DNA of 22,961 nucleotides. Source: a virus. A model generated the notes under the pieces. The model made no database searches, was not told where the DNA came from, and saw nothing but the letters and a program-made list of their open reading frames with translations. Shown here in pieces: positions 1 through 6,924 of the stretch (position 1 is its first letter; each line of letters begins with the position of its first letter). The position numbers were made by a program, and so were the translations under genes. The stretch lies in the IMG/VR virus record IMGVR_UViG_3300028197_000209, positions 1 through 22,961 of that record. The stretch is one strand, 5' to 3'.

Positions 1-365
1 ATTAATATCCCAACTGTTATTTGCATAGAACATAAAAGTCCATGCTTCATCGCTTTCGTCATCTACATGATAATACGCAGGCTCTCTTGGAGCAAAAATA
101 TTTGCGTGTGATCTTTTTAAAATACAGCCATGTACTTGTGGAACGTGTTCTTCACAAAAATTCCATAGTGCATGAAAAGTTTTAGTACCTGTATATTCTC
201 CTGTACTCATGCCTGTTGGAGGTAAATCTCCATCATCAACTTCGCCATATAGATAAGGCCAGTTCTGAACATCACGTACTAGTTCATTTAGTTCAGGTGG
301 GGAAAACACATCATCGAAGATGTACATTCTTCCGTCTAACATTTCTGTTACTTTAGGACTTTGCA
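1..365 (-). CDS. 2OG-Fe(II) oxygenase-like protein, C-terminus cut by window edge
   Basis: Open frame from ATG at 365 to the left edge with no stop, giving 121 residues of a longer protein. The sequence begins MQSPKVTEMLDGRMYIFDDV and contains AYYHVDDESDEAWTFMFYAN near the cut. The H-x-D pair followed by a hydrophobic strand and an N-x-x-W motif is the usual first metal-binding segment of prolyl-4-hydroxylase-like 2OG-Fe(II) dioxygenases. The distal His and the 2-oxoglutarate Arg would lie outside the window. It overlaps the end of the upstream cupin-like gene by 13 bases, so the two are probably translated together. Such oxygenases are frequent in T4-like marine phages; the substrate is unknown. 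Confidence 0.7.
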
Positions 366-856
366 TTTTCTCTCTCTTTCAAATAGTCTACATGGTTGAT
401 CCATCTATAACCTGCTTCTGTTATATCTTTTAGTCCTTTAGCATGAACAAATCTCATAAATCCCCATTCCTTAGTTTTCTTACCCATGTAAAACAAACTC
501 CAACATGGTATTTCATTACCGTCTTTGTCCTTGGCTAGTTCTAACCAGTGTAAGTCACTAGCTAACTTCTTACGCCAAGTAAATGGTTTGATCCATGTCT
601 TTGTAGAACCTACTACATATCCTTCTATTGACCTAATTGGAGTATGTTCCCAGTAGCCACCTTTAATAATAAATGTTCCCCAACTCCACGGATGATCATG
701 TAGTGTAGGTTCGTCACTTACTAGTATCTTATGCAAAGTAATATTGAAAGGAAAGTCCTTTCTGTCTTTTAAAAATATGTACCAACGTATTAGATACGGA
801 ACAGTCCCTGTTCTGTCAAATATAGTTCTTTTTCTATTCTTAAAAAATTCAAACAT
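353..856 (-). CDS. cupin-like conserved phage protein
   Basis: About 167 residues. A strand-rich core carries ILVSDEPTLHDHPWSWGTFI, followed by IKGGYWEHTP and, about 50 residues on, WSLFYMGKKTKEWGF. The H-D-H-P-W-S-W cluster with a later Gly-rich strand resembles a cupin metal site, so a small cupin-fold enzyme or binding protein is inferred; no substrate can be named. The frame can be extended to a GTG at 892. I prefer ATG at 856 because it lies one base after the upstream stop codon (TAAGATG), has an AAGGAT element upstream, and the GTG has no spaced ribosome site. The stop overlaps the start of the oxygenase downstream. Confidence 0.65.
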   Translation of the reverse strand: MFEFFKNRKRTIFDRTGTVPYLIRWYIFLKDRKDFPFNITLHKILVSDEPTLHDHPWSWGTFIIKGGYWEHTPIRSIEGYVVGSTKTWIKPFTWRKKLASDLHWLELAKDKDGNEIPCWSLFYMGKKTKEWGFMRFVHAKGLKDITEAGYRWINHVDYLKERENAKS

Positions 857-857
857 C

Positions 858-1238
858 TTATTCAAGAATATCCTTTCCGTGATTAAAGTCACCTCTTACT
901 AAATTATATACCTCTAAAAATCTTGTGTACTGCAACTTCAGAGCAGGATATTCTTCAATCATATCTAAGATCTTAGATTCGCTAGGCCAATTATCATCAA
1001 ACTCTACATCAAGATCCATACCTAATCCCCCTGCAAAGGAAGTATGTGTATCAATGCACCCACCTACTGTTACTCCACTAACTGTTGTAACAGGTGAAGA
1101 GCTTAATGTATATGTGTTGTCAATACCTTTGTAAGTATATTCGTGTTCTGGAAACATAAGTCCAGTTCCATCAGGTGCTGAAATAGTACACTCTGTACCA
1201 CCTATAGTTATTTTAAAATCGTCATCATCAGTGTTCAT
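858..1238 (-). CDS. conserved hypothetical phage protein, 126 aa
   Basis: 126 residues in two parts. The first ~80 residues are strand-rich and rich in Gly, Thr and Ser (repeats of VTTVSGVTVGG type). A helical tail ends in WPSESKILDMIEEYPALKLQ and YTRFLEVYNLVRGDF. A similar tail (acidic helix, EYPALK, a YxxFxxVYxLV pattern) recurs at the C-termini of small proteins in marine T4-like phages, so it may be an interaction helix; this is recalled family knowledge, not a search result. Its start overlaps the end of the glycosyltransferase gene by 11 bases, and an AGGTA element precedes the ATG. No enzymatic motif is visible. Confidence 0.65.
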   Translation of the reverse strand: MNTDDDDFKITIGGTECTISAPDGTGLMFPEHEYTYKGIDNTYTLSSSPVTTVSGVTVGGCIDTHTSFAGGLGMDLDVEFDDNWPSESKILDMIEEYPALKLQYTRFLEVYNLVRGDFNHGKDILE

Positions 1239-2265
1239 TACCTATTGCTCCATAAAGTTCTTTACCACTAAAAAAGTCTTGCTTTAATGTATTAACTTGT
1301 TTTCTTAAAGCAGGAAGATAAGTTTCGTAGTTTTCCATATAGTCTACTATACGTTGGCAAACTTCTGCTTTATTATAATTACTACTTTCAGTCCAACTAC
1401 TTGGATACTTAAATTCTTCAATAGCCATTTCGCTATAACTTAATCTATCTGGAACCATAGGCAATGTATCTACAAGAGCACCTTCATACCAACTAATACC
1501 AAGTGTTTCTTGCAAGTTAGCACTAAACACTAACTTTGCACGACCTAGTAAATTATGATATTCATTCTTTGTAAGTTGTTGTTCTTGACAAACAATAAAT
1601 TCATATTGTGGTAATTGCTCTTTTAAATCACGGAATATATCAATTTGTTTCTCTGGTGCAATTCTATGCGGAAATAATATAATGTTTTCCTTAGGCATAT
1701 TTTTATAACTATCTAAACTGTTAGCCAAGTATTCCATAGGCCAACCAACTCGATGTGTTTTGTTTTCGCTAGTGTTTAAACTTTGTGCAAACAAATCTAT
1801 ATGAAACTTACTTGCAAAATAGTTATCATCATAACAGTCATACATACTTTGTTCTGCATTTCTAACCCAAGGCTTGTCACCTATAAGTCTACCTAAAAAG
1901 TCTTGCGGATCATAACTACCTGCGTGCCACAAACCACCAATGCGAATGTTAACACCCAATAGTTCTGCCATATACCGTAGTTGAATAACTGTAGGATTCC
2001 AGGCATCGGTATAGAGAAAATAATCACCGTCCTTAATATCCCCATTACAAAACTTCTCTCCAATGATCTCCAATTGCTTGGATTTGTAGACATTGGTGCC
2101 ACCAAAGTTTAAGAAAGCCCCAGGTGTTGTAGCCTGTGGAGTATCACCTCCATTGATTACTTCAACCTCTTGGTTAGTTGCACGTTTCAACTGTGGAGGA
2201 AGATGTTCTTTCCACTGTTTTGTGTAACGTGTATCTACAGCCTCAATGTCTACAATATATATCAT
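1228..2265 (-). CDS. GT-B fold glycosyltransferase (GT4-like)
   Basis: 345 residues. The C-terminal half has group 1 glycosyltransferase features: NIILFPHRIAPEKQID at ~194-209 (nucleotide-sugar binding entry loop), LVFSANLQETLGISWYEGAL at ~245-264 with the E-x7-E pair (E253, E261), and a following VPDRLSYSEM loop. The N-terminal half carries a weaker first Rossmann lobe with GDYFLYTDAWNPTVI and GGLWHAGSYDPQD. The likely reaction is transfer of a sugar from a nucleotide donor. The acceptor could be a modified base, a virion protein or a host envelope component; the sequence does not decide. It starts three bases after a small gene's stop codon, with only a weak ribosome site. Confidence 0.8.
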   Translation of the reverse strand: MIYIVDIEAVDTRYTKQWKEHLPPQLKRATNQEVEVINGGDTPQATTPGAFLNFGGTNVYKSKQLEIIGEKFCNGDIKDGDYFLYTDAWNPTVIQLRYMAELLGVNIRIGGLWHAGSYDPQDFLGRLIGDKPWVRNAEQSMYDCYDDNYFASKFHIDLFAQSLNTSENKTHRVGWPMEYLANSLDSYKNMPKENIILFPHRIAPEKQIDIFRDLKEQLPQYEFIVCQEQQLTKNEYHNLLGRAKLVFSANLQETLGISWYEGALVDTLPMVPDRLSYSEMAIEEFKYPSSWTESSNYNKAEVCQRIVDYMENYETYLPALRKQVNTLKQDFFSGKELYGAIGNEH

Positions 2266-2267
2266 CT

Positions 2268-2495
2268 TTAGTGGGCTCTCCTTTTGTTACTTCTGTTCTT
2301 AAGACGTTCAGCTTTTCTTTCACGTCTTTCTTTACGTGCCTTCGCCGGATCGAGGAATGCTCGATAGGTTCTAGCTTTATCGTTATACAGATCTCTTTCA
2401 TTAAATCTGTAACCTTCAAATCGACAAAAGTTTCTAAACTTTTCTAGGTCTTCGAATATTTTTACCACTTCGGGCTTGTCTGCAAAATAAGACAC
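2268..2495 (-). CDS. small basic conserved phage protein, 75 aa
   Basis: 75 residues from GTG at 2495. The frame is open to 2615, but that part lies inside the upstream gene. GTG 2495 is preceded by AAAGGAGA with eight bases of spacing, a near-perfect ribosome site, which fixes the start. The protein has an N-terminal helical region (KPEVVKIFEDLEKFRNFCRF), a central RFNERDLYNDKARTYRAFLD and a strongly basic tail (KARKERRERKAERLKNRSNK) that could bind nucleic acid. I recall related small proteins with an FxxLExxRxFC...DLYN pattern in T4-like cyanophages, without a known function. Confidence 0.65.
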   Translation of the reverse strand: MSYFADKPEVVKIFEDLEKFRNFCRFEGYRFNERDLYNDKARTYRAFLDPAKARKERRERKAERLKNRSNKRRAH

Positions 2496-2508
2496 TGATC
2501 TTTCTCCT

Positions 2509-2889
2509 TTAGTATTTTGCGTATTCGATGTGAGCACCATTCTCTCCATCTTCTGAAATATCAATATGGACTTCTCGTCCGGGGTGTTTCTCAGCAATCT
2601 TCTCATAAAGATCATCTGACATCATTTCACACGATTTATAATCTACATTAAGCTCACCTTCATATAGTTTCACCAACCATCGTTTAAATTGTATAAATTC
2701 AATATCTCTATCATTGTGTGTTACAGTGATAGCTACTTTAAAATGAAATATGTGTCTGTGTGGATAACCTAAGAAGCTAACATCATATTCATCACCTGTT
2801 GCAAGACTAGGATCATCTAGTGCCGCAGGATACTTATGGATACCTTCTTTAGTAAAAGTTACCCAAATCATTCTCTTTGCAGTATTCAT
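2509..2889 (-). CDS. QueD / 6-pyruvoyl-tetrahydropterin synthase-like T-fold protein
   Basis: 126 residues from ATG at 2889. It aligns by eye with QueD: VTFTKEGIHKYP (H18) corresponds to the first zinc His, YPHRHIFHFKVAITV (H44, H46) to the H-x-H strand, RDIEFIQFKRWL to the IxDFxxLK helix, SCEMMSDDLYEKI to the PTxExLA helix, and VHIDISEDGENGAHIEY to the strand with the catalytic Glu. The Cys that QueD places shortly before H-x-H is not seen, so activity may differ. The frame extends to an ATG at 2949, but a sigma70-like promoter would start RNA near 2943, and ATG 2889 has an AAGGT site seven bases upstream. The assignment is an inference from motif order. Confidence 0.55.
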   Translation of the reverse strand: MNTAKRMIWVTFTKEGIHKYPAALDDPSLATGDEYDVSFLGYPHRHIFHFKVAITVTHNDRDIEFIQFKRWLVKLYEGELNVDYKSCEMMSDDLYEKIAEKHPGREVHIDISEDGENGAHIEYAKY

Positions 2890-2949
2890 AGTTGTTACCT
2901 TATTTTCTGCTTTCATTGTTTCTAATATCATTGTGTCCATTGTACTCAT

Positions 2950-2978
2950 AGTATACTTTCTTTCTTAGTTATTGTCAA
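2950..2978 (-). promoter_or_regulatory. sigma70-like promoter for the QueD-like gene
   Basis: On the minus strand TTGACA (2978-2973) is followed after exactly 17 bases by TATACT (2955-2950). The -35 lies in the last codons of the upstream gene. The predicted transcript start, near 2943, falls after an in-frame ATG at 2949, which supports the downstream start at 2889. Confidence 0.7.
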
Positions 2979-3498
2979 GATCTTTTATTGGTTTATCTTT
3001 GGTGTATTCTCTCCAATCTGTAAAATTACTTGGACTTTTAAGATCGTGTACTCTGTGTACCCAAACACCTGGATTAGTTGCTTTAAAATCAGTATCATCA
3101 ATTTTGATACAAGCATTATAATTTAATGCATCAATATGTGGAATCTTTACACTAATTTGACTAATGAAGTTTGACTCTTCGTTGTACCCCATATCAATTA
3201 CTTTTGAATGATACATATGATCATAATCAAGTGTTACTAACCAACCTTCGTCAAGTAGTACACTTATCATATCATCCCAGTCTTCCCAATGATCTCTTTC
3301 ACTAGGATTAAAACTTTGATTAGCACCTAAGTATATGTGTGTACAATCAAGCTCTCTAGCTCTATCTATAAGCACTAGTGGACTATGTATACCTACTACA
3401 AATAAAGTTTTTAAACCATATGCTGGTGTTTCTTCTACTTCACGTCCTGTAAACAGTTCGACCTGTTCAGATACACCGTCTGTATAATCTCGTTTCAT
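2965..3498 (-). CDS. conserved T4-like phage protein of unknown function, 177 aa
   Basis: 177 residues beginning MKRDYTDGVSEQVELFTGRE. Recognisable blocks are YGLKTLFVVGIHSP, CTHIYLGANQSFNP, a Trp/Asp-rich DHWEDWDDM, ISQISVKIPHIDALNYNACI and ATNPGVWVHRVHDL. I recall the same block order (RDYxDGV, TPAYGxKTLFVVG, THIxxGANxSFNP, KIDDxDFxATNPGVW) in a hypothetical protein widespread in T4-like cyanophages, which supports a conserved gene, but no function is known to me. Alternating strands and helices suggest an alpha/beta fold. The start has a GGGAG site and overlaps the upstream oxygenase stop as ATGA; the end carries the -35 of the next promoter. Confidence 0.7.
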   Translation of the reverse strand: MKRDYTDGVSEQVELFTGREVEETPAYGLKTLFVVGIHSPLVLIDRARELDCTHIYLGANQSFNPSERDHWEDWDDMISVLLDEGWLVTLDYDHMYHSKVIDMGYNEESNFISQISVKIPHIDALNYNACIKIDDTDFKATNPGVWVHRVHDLKSPSNFTDWREYTKDKPIKDLDNN

Positions 3499-4088
3499 GC
3501 AAAACTCCCATCATTGATATCTGCGTTAATGGCAATACTAATTCTATCTCTATTACTTTTATTTGCATTAGCATTGTGTAATAAGTAACTTGGAAAACAA
3601 ACCAACTTACCTTCTTCTGGCTTAATATGGAATCTTGTGCTATTCCATTGATTAGGTTGTTTAATATGTCTATACGGAACCGCATAGTCATATAGTTGAT
3701 GTGGCGCAAACAAAGTTAAGTTACCGCAGTCGTTATCTGCTTGTATGTAGTAAACAAAACTTAAAACATTTCTATCATGCATATGAACTTTATTGATATT
3801 AGTTTCTGCACCTTGTGGATAGTTTATGTTTATCCATTCAGCTTTTCTTTGAATAGGGCAGTTAATGTTATAGTACTCTGTTTCTATCTTTTGAGCCATA
3901 TTATCAACGGCGTGTTTAAGACTATCAAATCTGTTATCTTCTAAAAGCCAATCACTCTGCCATCCACCTTCTTGTTCATTGTGTGGAGTATCCTGTTGCA
4001 AATCATAACAGGCCTGCTTCATAGCCTTGTTATCTAAATCAAGATGTTCCTCTAGTAAAAGAGTTGGAAAGAGTGATGTTTCGTTCAT
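3495..4088 (-). CDS. putative 2OG-Fe(II) oxygenase
   Basis: 197 residues resembling the putative 2OG-Fe(II) oxygenase family common in marine phages. NINKVHMHDRNVLSFVYYIQ (H102, D105) supplies proximal metal ligands and the first jelly-roll strand. GNLTLFAP follows, then HIKPEEGKLVCFPSYLLHNA with H171 as distal ligand, and NRDRISIAINAD with R182 as the likely 2-oxoglutarate-binding Arg. The order and spacing match the family pattern HxHxxxxLS...EGxLvxFPSxLxH...RxSxxxN. The substrate is unknown; protein, base or lipid hydroxylation are all possible. It follows the cold-shock gene after ten bases and overlaps the next gene by ATGA. Confidence 0.75.
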   Translation of the reverse strand: MNETSLFPTLLLEEHLDLDNKAMKQACYDLQQDTPHNEQEGGWQSDWLLEDNRFDSLKHAVDNMAQKIETEYYNINCPIQRKAEWININYPQGAETNINKVHMHDRNVLSFVYYIQADNDCGNLTLFAPHQLYDYAVPYRHIKQPNQWNSTRFHIKPEEGKLVCFPSYLLHNANANKSNRDRISIAINADINDGSFA

Positions 4089-4098
4089 TTGTTTTTCT

Positions 4099-4308
4099 TT
4101 ATGCCTTTTGTAAGTTTACTGCCGATGATCCTCTTTGACCTTCTTCAACTTCAAACGATAATGTATCGCCTTCATTTAGTCCGTTCATTCCTGAATTTCT
4201 TACTGCTGAAGAATGTACAAATACATCTTTTTCTTTGTCGTCTCTTTCAATAAATCCGAAGCCTTTAGTAGCGTCGAACCATTTTACTTTTCCTGTTATT
4301 GTTGTCAT
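4099..4308 (-). CDS. csp: cold-shock domain protein
   Basis: 69 residues, a complete single cold-shock domain. [19 protein letters not shown] holds RNP1 (K-G-F-G-F-I, ~15-20), DVFVHSSAV holds RNP2 (~28-36), and [20 protein letters not shown] with AVNL completes the OB fold. The family binds single-stranded RNA and DNA and melts RNA structure, so a role in phage or host mRNA translation is likely. The start has an AAAGG site, and the ATG overlaps the stop of the preceding small gene by four bases. The only variation is the short IERDDKEKD loop after RNP1. Confidence 0.92.
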   Translation of the reverse strand: MTTITGKVKWFDATKGFGFIERDDKEKDVFVHSSAVRNSGMNGLNEGDTLSFEVEEGQRGSSAVNLQKA

Positions 4309-4517
4309 TTATTTCCTTTGTTGTTGTTTGTTGTTTGTTTTCTTATTTCTTCTAACTTATCTTTAATTGATAACTTAATTTTTTTTGCTCTTTGTAGTAC
4401 AGAGAAAGACTCCCAACCTCGGTCACCTTGTCTATCTCTAGTTAAATCAGATGTTACTCTATCGTACCATTTATGGTCGTCTAGTAACTTCTTTTTTAAT
4501 TTATCAGTTTTGCTCAT
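4305..4517 (-). CDS. small charged helical protein, YdcH/DUF465-like tail
   Basis: 70 residues, almost all helix-forming and highly charged. The C-terminal part, [20 protein letters not shown], resembles the LKKxKLxLKDxI helix of YdcH/DUF465-type small proteins; the resemblance is short and could be coincidental. The start is well supported by AGGAGATGG upstream of ATG. It overlaps the end of the DpdA-like gene by 14 bases and the start of the cold-shock gene by four, so all three are probably translated together. Confidence 0.55.
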   Translation of the reverse strand: MSKTDKLKKKLLDDHKWYDRVTSDLTRDRQGDRGWESFSVLQRAKKIKLSIKDKLEEIRKQTTNNNKGNK

Positions 4518-6129
4518 TTACCATCTCCTCTAGTTTGCTTTCATCTAAAACAACCTCTTCAGTAGGTTCTGAACTAGGTACACTATCAGCGTCATCAAAT
4601 AATGCGTTGAATTGTGTTTGTGCATTAACAGTCTTTTTACCTGTTGCTCCTCTAGTGCCAATTATTGACATCCAGAATTTACTATATTTTTCGATTACTG
4701 CATTTGCTTTGTCTCGGTTGTCAGTTGCAAATATTTCTTCTACAACATCTTTGAAAAGTAGCCTGTCAAACTTTTCTTCAACAAGCATCGAAGGAAGTAC
4801 TCCGCTATCGTATTGTCTATTTGCTTCTTGTACTGCATTAATATGACTCCATACATTATGACCCATCTGTATAGCATAGCTAAAACTATCCCAACTAGTT
4901 GAATCACGTTTACGTATAACTTGGTTACCTTGCTCATCTAGTATAGGAGCACCATGTTTATCTCGATCAATATCACCTTTAAGTATTTTAGGTGTACCAA
5001 TTAAGTTTTTATCACCAGGTGCATAAATGCAAACATCTTTTACTTCTAGTCCTTTTGATATTGGACTATCTGTAAAGTTTTTAAATATACCATCTTGTAG
5101 TACTGCATCTCTAAAGTTACGTGTATCAGTTGCATACTTCAATTCATCAATACTAGGAACCATTCTATAGACCCATTTAGTTCTATCTTTAGTTTCTGTC
5201 TGGATATAAAGTTGTCCATTAGCAGTTGCTAAGAAAGGACTTGCACAATCAAACGTAATCATAAAGTTTGGATTATGATACTTACGTACTGCTCTTTGTA
5301 TGTCTGTGAGCAACGTAGCCCACTCTAATTTCGACGTTCCTAAGAAGTGCATTACATCGTGTATACCTGTTTCTAATAGTCCGTCAAATCTAAGTGCTAC
5401 AAGTCTTTTAAGAACAAGATGAATATCACACATATTCTGTCCACCCATTGACCACCCATTAAAATGATTGTCAGGATACTTAACTGGATCACAATAGTCT
5501 TTCATTTGCTGATACCAATCTTCTGCATCAGTATGATTCTCGCCTTGTAATACATTTAAGAACTTACAATTACCATTACGATGTTTCATAAAGTAATCAT
5601 TGTTAATACGAGTGGCATCAACTGCTTCTTGATATGTACTAATACCTGTTGCTTTAACACCAGCTGGTGAACGTGCTACCCAGGCCGGAATATCAAGTAT
5701 CATACCATAGTCCATATAAGCATCCATCCACGTAAGTACTTGAGTACGTTTCTTCATTGCTTTAGGACAATTAGGATCTTTCCAATCACCTTCCCAAACA
5801 CCCTTACCTATCTGGAAACCACCTGAGTCTCCTAATAGCCAACTGTTGTTACGATCTCTATTACGGATCATATCTTCTTTGGGAGAGTCTTTGTTAACAT
5901 CTAGTTCGGCGTGTCCTGCCGAGTATAGACTCCAGTGATAGTTAAACATACCAGCTTTAGGTTCAAGCCAGTTCATACTTTCAATTTCTACAGGAAAGTT
6001 TTTAGGAATACGACTTCGCTGTACATATTCCTCACGTCTTTGTTTACCTATAAAGGTTGCATAGAAGCCACTGATCGCTGGCAGGAATATTGCGTAGTCT
6101 TTTTGTTCTTTTGTAAGATCAGTGTTCAT
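4504..6129 (-). CDS. dpdA: DpdA-like tRNA-guanine/DNA transglycosylase superfamily protein
   Basis: 541 residues with TGT-superfamily motifs in order: LPAISGFYATF near the N-terminus; LLGDSGGFQIGKG with D101 as the general-acid Asp of the DSGGFQ motif; FLNVLQGEN (~190-198, the VQGG-type strand); FNGWSMGGQN (~223-232, the GxxxGG element); and FMITFDCASPFLATANGQLY with D294 in the position of the TGT nucleophile. The family swaps guanine for a 7-deazaguanine base. The CxCxxC zinc motif of tRNA enzymes is absent and about 230 residues follow the nucleophile. With its place beside gp45 and gp43, this favours a DNA-acting DpdA over a tRNA enzyme, by inference. The start has an AAGGGGA site. Confidence 0.75.
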   Translation of the reverse strand: MNTDLTKEQKDYAIFLPAISGFYATFIGKQRREEYVQRSRIPKNFPVEIESMNWLEPKAGMFNYHWSLYSAGHAELDVNKDSPKEDMIRNRDRNNSWLLGDSGGFQIGKGVWEGDWKDPNCPKAMKKRTQVLTWMDAYMDYGMILDIPAWVARSPAGVKATGISTYQEAVDATRINNDYFMKHRNGNCKFLNVLQGENHTDAEDWYQQMKDYCDPVKYPDNHFNGWSMGGQNMCDIHLVLKRLVALRFDGLLETGIHDVMHFLGTSKLEWATLLTDIQRAVRKYHNPNFMITFDCASPFLATANGQLYIQTETKDRTKWVYRMVPSIDELKYATDTRNFRDAVLQDGIFKNFTDSPISKGLEVKDVCIYAPGDKNLIGTPKILKGDIDRDKHGAPILDEQGNQVIRKRDSTSWDSFSYAIQMGHNVWSHINAVQEANRQYDSGVLPSMLVEEKFDRLLFKDVVEEIFATDNRDKANAVIEKYSKFWMSIIGTRGATGKKTVNAQTQFNALFDDADSVPSSEPTEEVVLDESKLEEMVNEQN

Positions 6130-6139
6130 GAACTTCCCC

Positions 6140-6871
6140 TTATTTAGATTGAGCTGGAAGGATATAGTTATACGTTGCTAAACCACTATCTACAGTAATT
6201 TGCATAGCACCTTGATCACTTATGCTCAATGAAAGTTTACCATCTAGTCCTAAGATACTTTGTACCTGTGCCACCGGCCAACTCCATGCGTGTTTCAACT
6301 CGCCTGTAATACCTTTTACAAAATCAAATGATCCTGCGTGTGTGCTATGATCACCAAAGTAAAATACTAAATTATTGTTTTCAGTCTTTACTGTAAATAC
6401 TGTTTCTTCAGTATGTGCCGCACTCTGCAACTTCATTCTAGTAATACTTGCCATTGTAGGTTCAATAGTAATATCCCAACTAGCACCTTTAAACTTAACA
6501 CTCTTAAGTTTTTCATTAATGATCTCTTGATTCATAAATCTGTAATCATTTTGAAAGTCACCAGCTTCGTTTTCAAAGTGGATATGTGTAGGAACTTCAG
6601 CACCATTTCTAGTTGCTTTCTCTACAGATAACTTTGCATTCTTTTGATACTCTGGATTCTTTAAGTGTAGTGCTAACTTATCTAAGTTAGGCATACCAAA
6701 GGTTGCATTAAATTCTGCTACAGGATTTTTAGTATCAGCAGTTAGAATAACACTTCTGTCTTCTGCCATACTTTCGATTTGTGTATTTGCATCATCTCCT
6801 GTAACCTTCACTAGATTCAAAAAACCTAAAGAATGTGTATGAGCAACTACGTCTTGTAAGATATCTTTCAT
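6140..6871 (-). CDS. 45: sliding clamp, DNA polymerase processivity factor gp45
   Basis: 243 residues, slightly longer than T4 gp45 (228). Conserved gp45-type blocks are NPVAEFNATFGMPNLDKLAL, FENEAGDFQNDYRFMN, KGASWDITIEPTMASITRMK, VFYFGDHSTHAGSFDF, LKHAWSWPVAQVQSIL and a C-terminal DSGLATYNYILPAQ. The protein forms a trimeric ring tethering gp43 to DNA; in T4 it is also the mobile activator of late transcription, which fits the late promoters here. A GGGAGA ribosome site precedes the ATG, and a strong sigma70-like promoter lies immediately upstream. The DpdA-like gene follows after ten bases and is likely co-transcribed. Confidence 0.88.
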   Translation of the reverse strand: MKDILQDVVAHTHSLGFLNLVKVTGDDANTQIESMAEDRSVILTADTKNPVAEFNATFGMPNLDKLALHLKNPEYQKNAKLSVEKATRNGAEVPTHIHFENEAGDFQNDYRFMNQEIINEKLKSVKFKGASWDITIEPTMASITRMKLQSAAHTEETVFTVKTENNNLVFYFGDHSTHAGSFDFVKGITGELKHAWSWPVAQVQSILGLDGKLSLSISDQGAMQITVDSGLATYNYILPAQSK

Positions 6872-6895
6872 TTACTTTTCTCCCATTGAGTTTAT

Positions 6896-6924
6896 ATTGT
6901 ACATGACTATAATCATAAAGTCAA
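6896..6924 (-). promoter_or_regulatory. sigma70-like promoter for gene 45
   Basis: TTGACT (6924-6919) and TACAAT (6901-6896) are separated by exactly 17 bases on the minus strand. The -35 lies inside the end of the epimerase gene, and its stop codon is in the spacer. The spacer also holds a near-palindrome, ATGATTATAGTCAT. Confidence 0.75.

Noticed and set aside
790-819. TTGACA with a 17-base spacer and TATCTA in the cupin-like gene
   Set aside because: The -10 matches the consensus poorly, and the site is internal to coding sequence.
925-1134. Plus-strand open frames such as this one, and those at 10422-10769, 13946-14176 and 15065-15421
   Set aside because: All lie opposite well-supported minus-strand genes, have low-complexity Ser/Leu/Phe-rich products and no plausible ribosome sites.
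2268-2615. 115-residue reading of the small basic protein
   Set aside because: The first 40 residues are an alternative frame of the QueD-like gene; GTG 2495 has a near-perfect ribosome site.
2509-2949. Longer start (ATG 2949) for the QueD-like gene
   Set aside because: The ATG directly follows the -10 of a strong promoter, so it would be outside the transcript; ATG 2889 has a better ribosome site and a family-like length.
6141-6147. CTAAATA at the end of gene 45 as a late promoter
   Set aside because: It is formed by the last Lys codon and the stop, and its predicted +1 would remove the ribosome site of the next gene.
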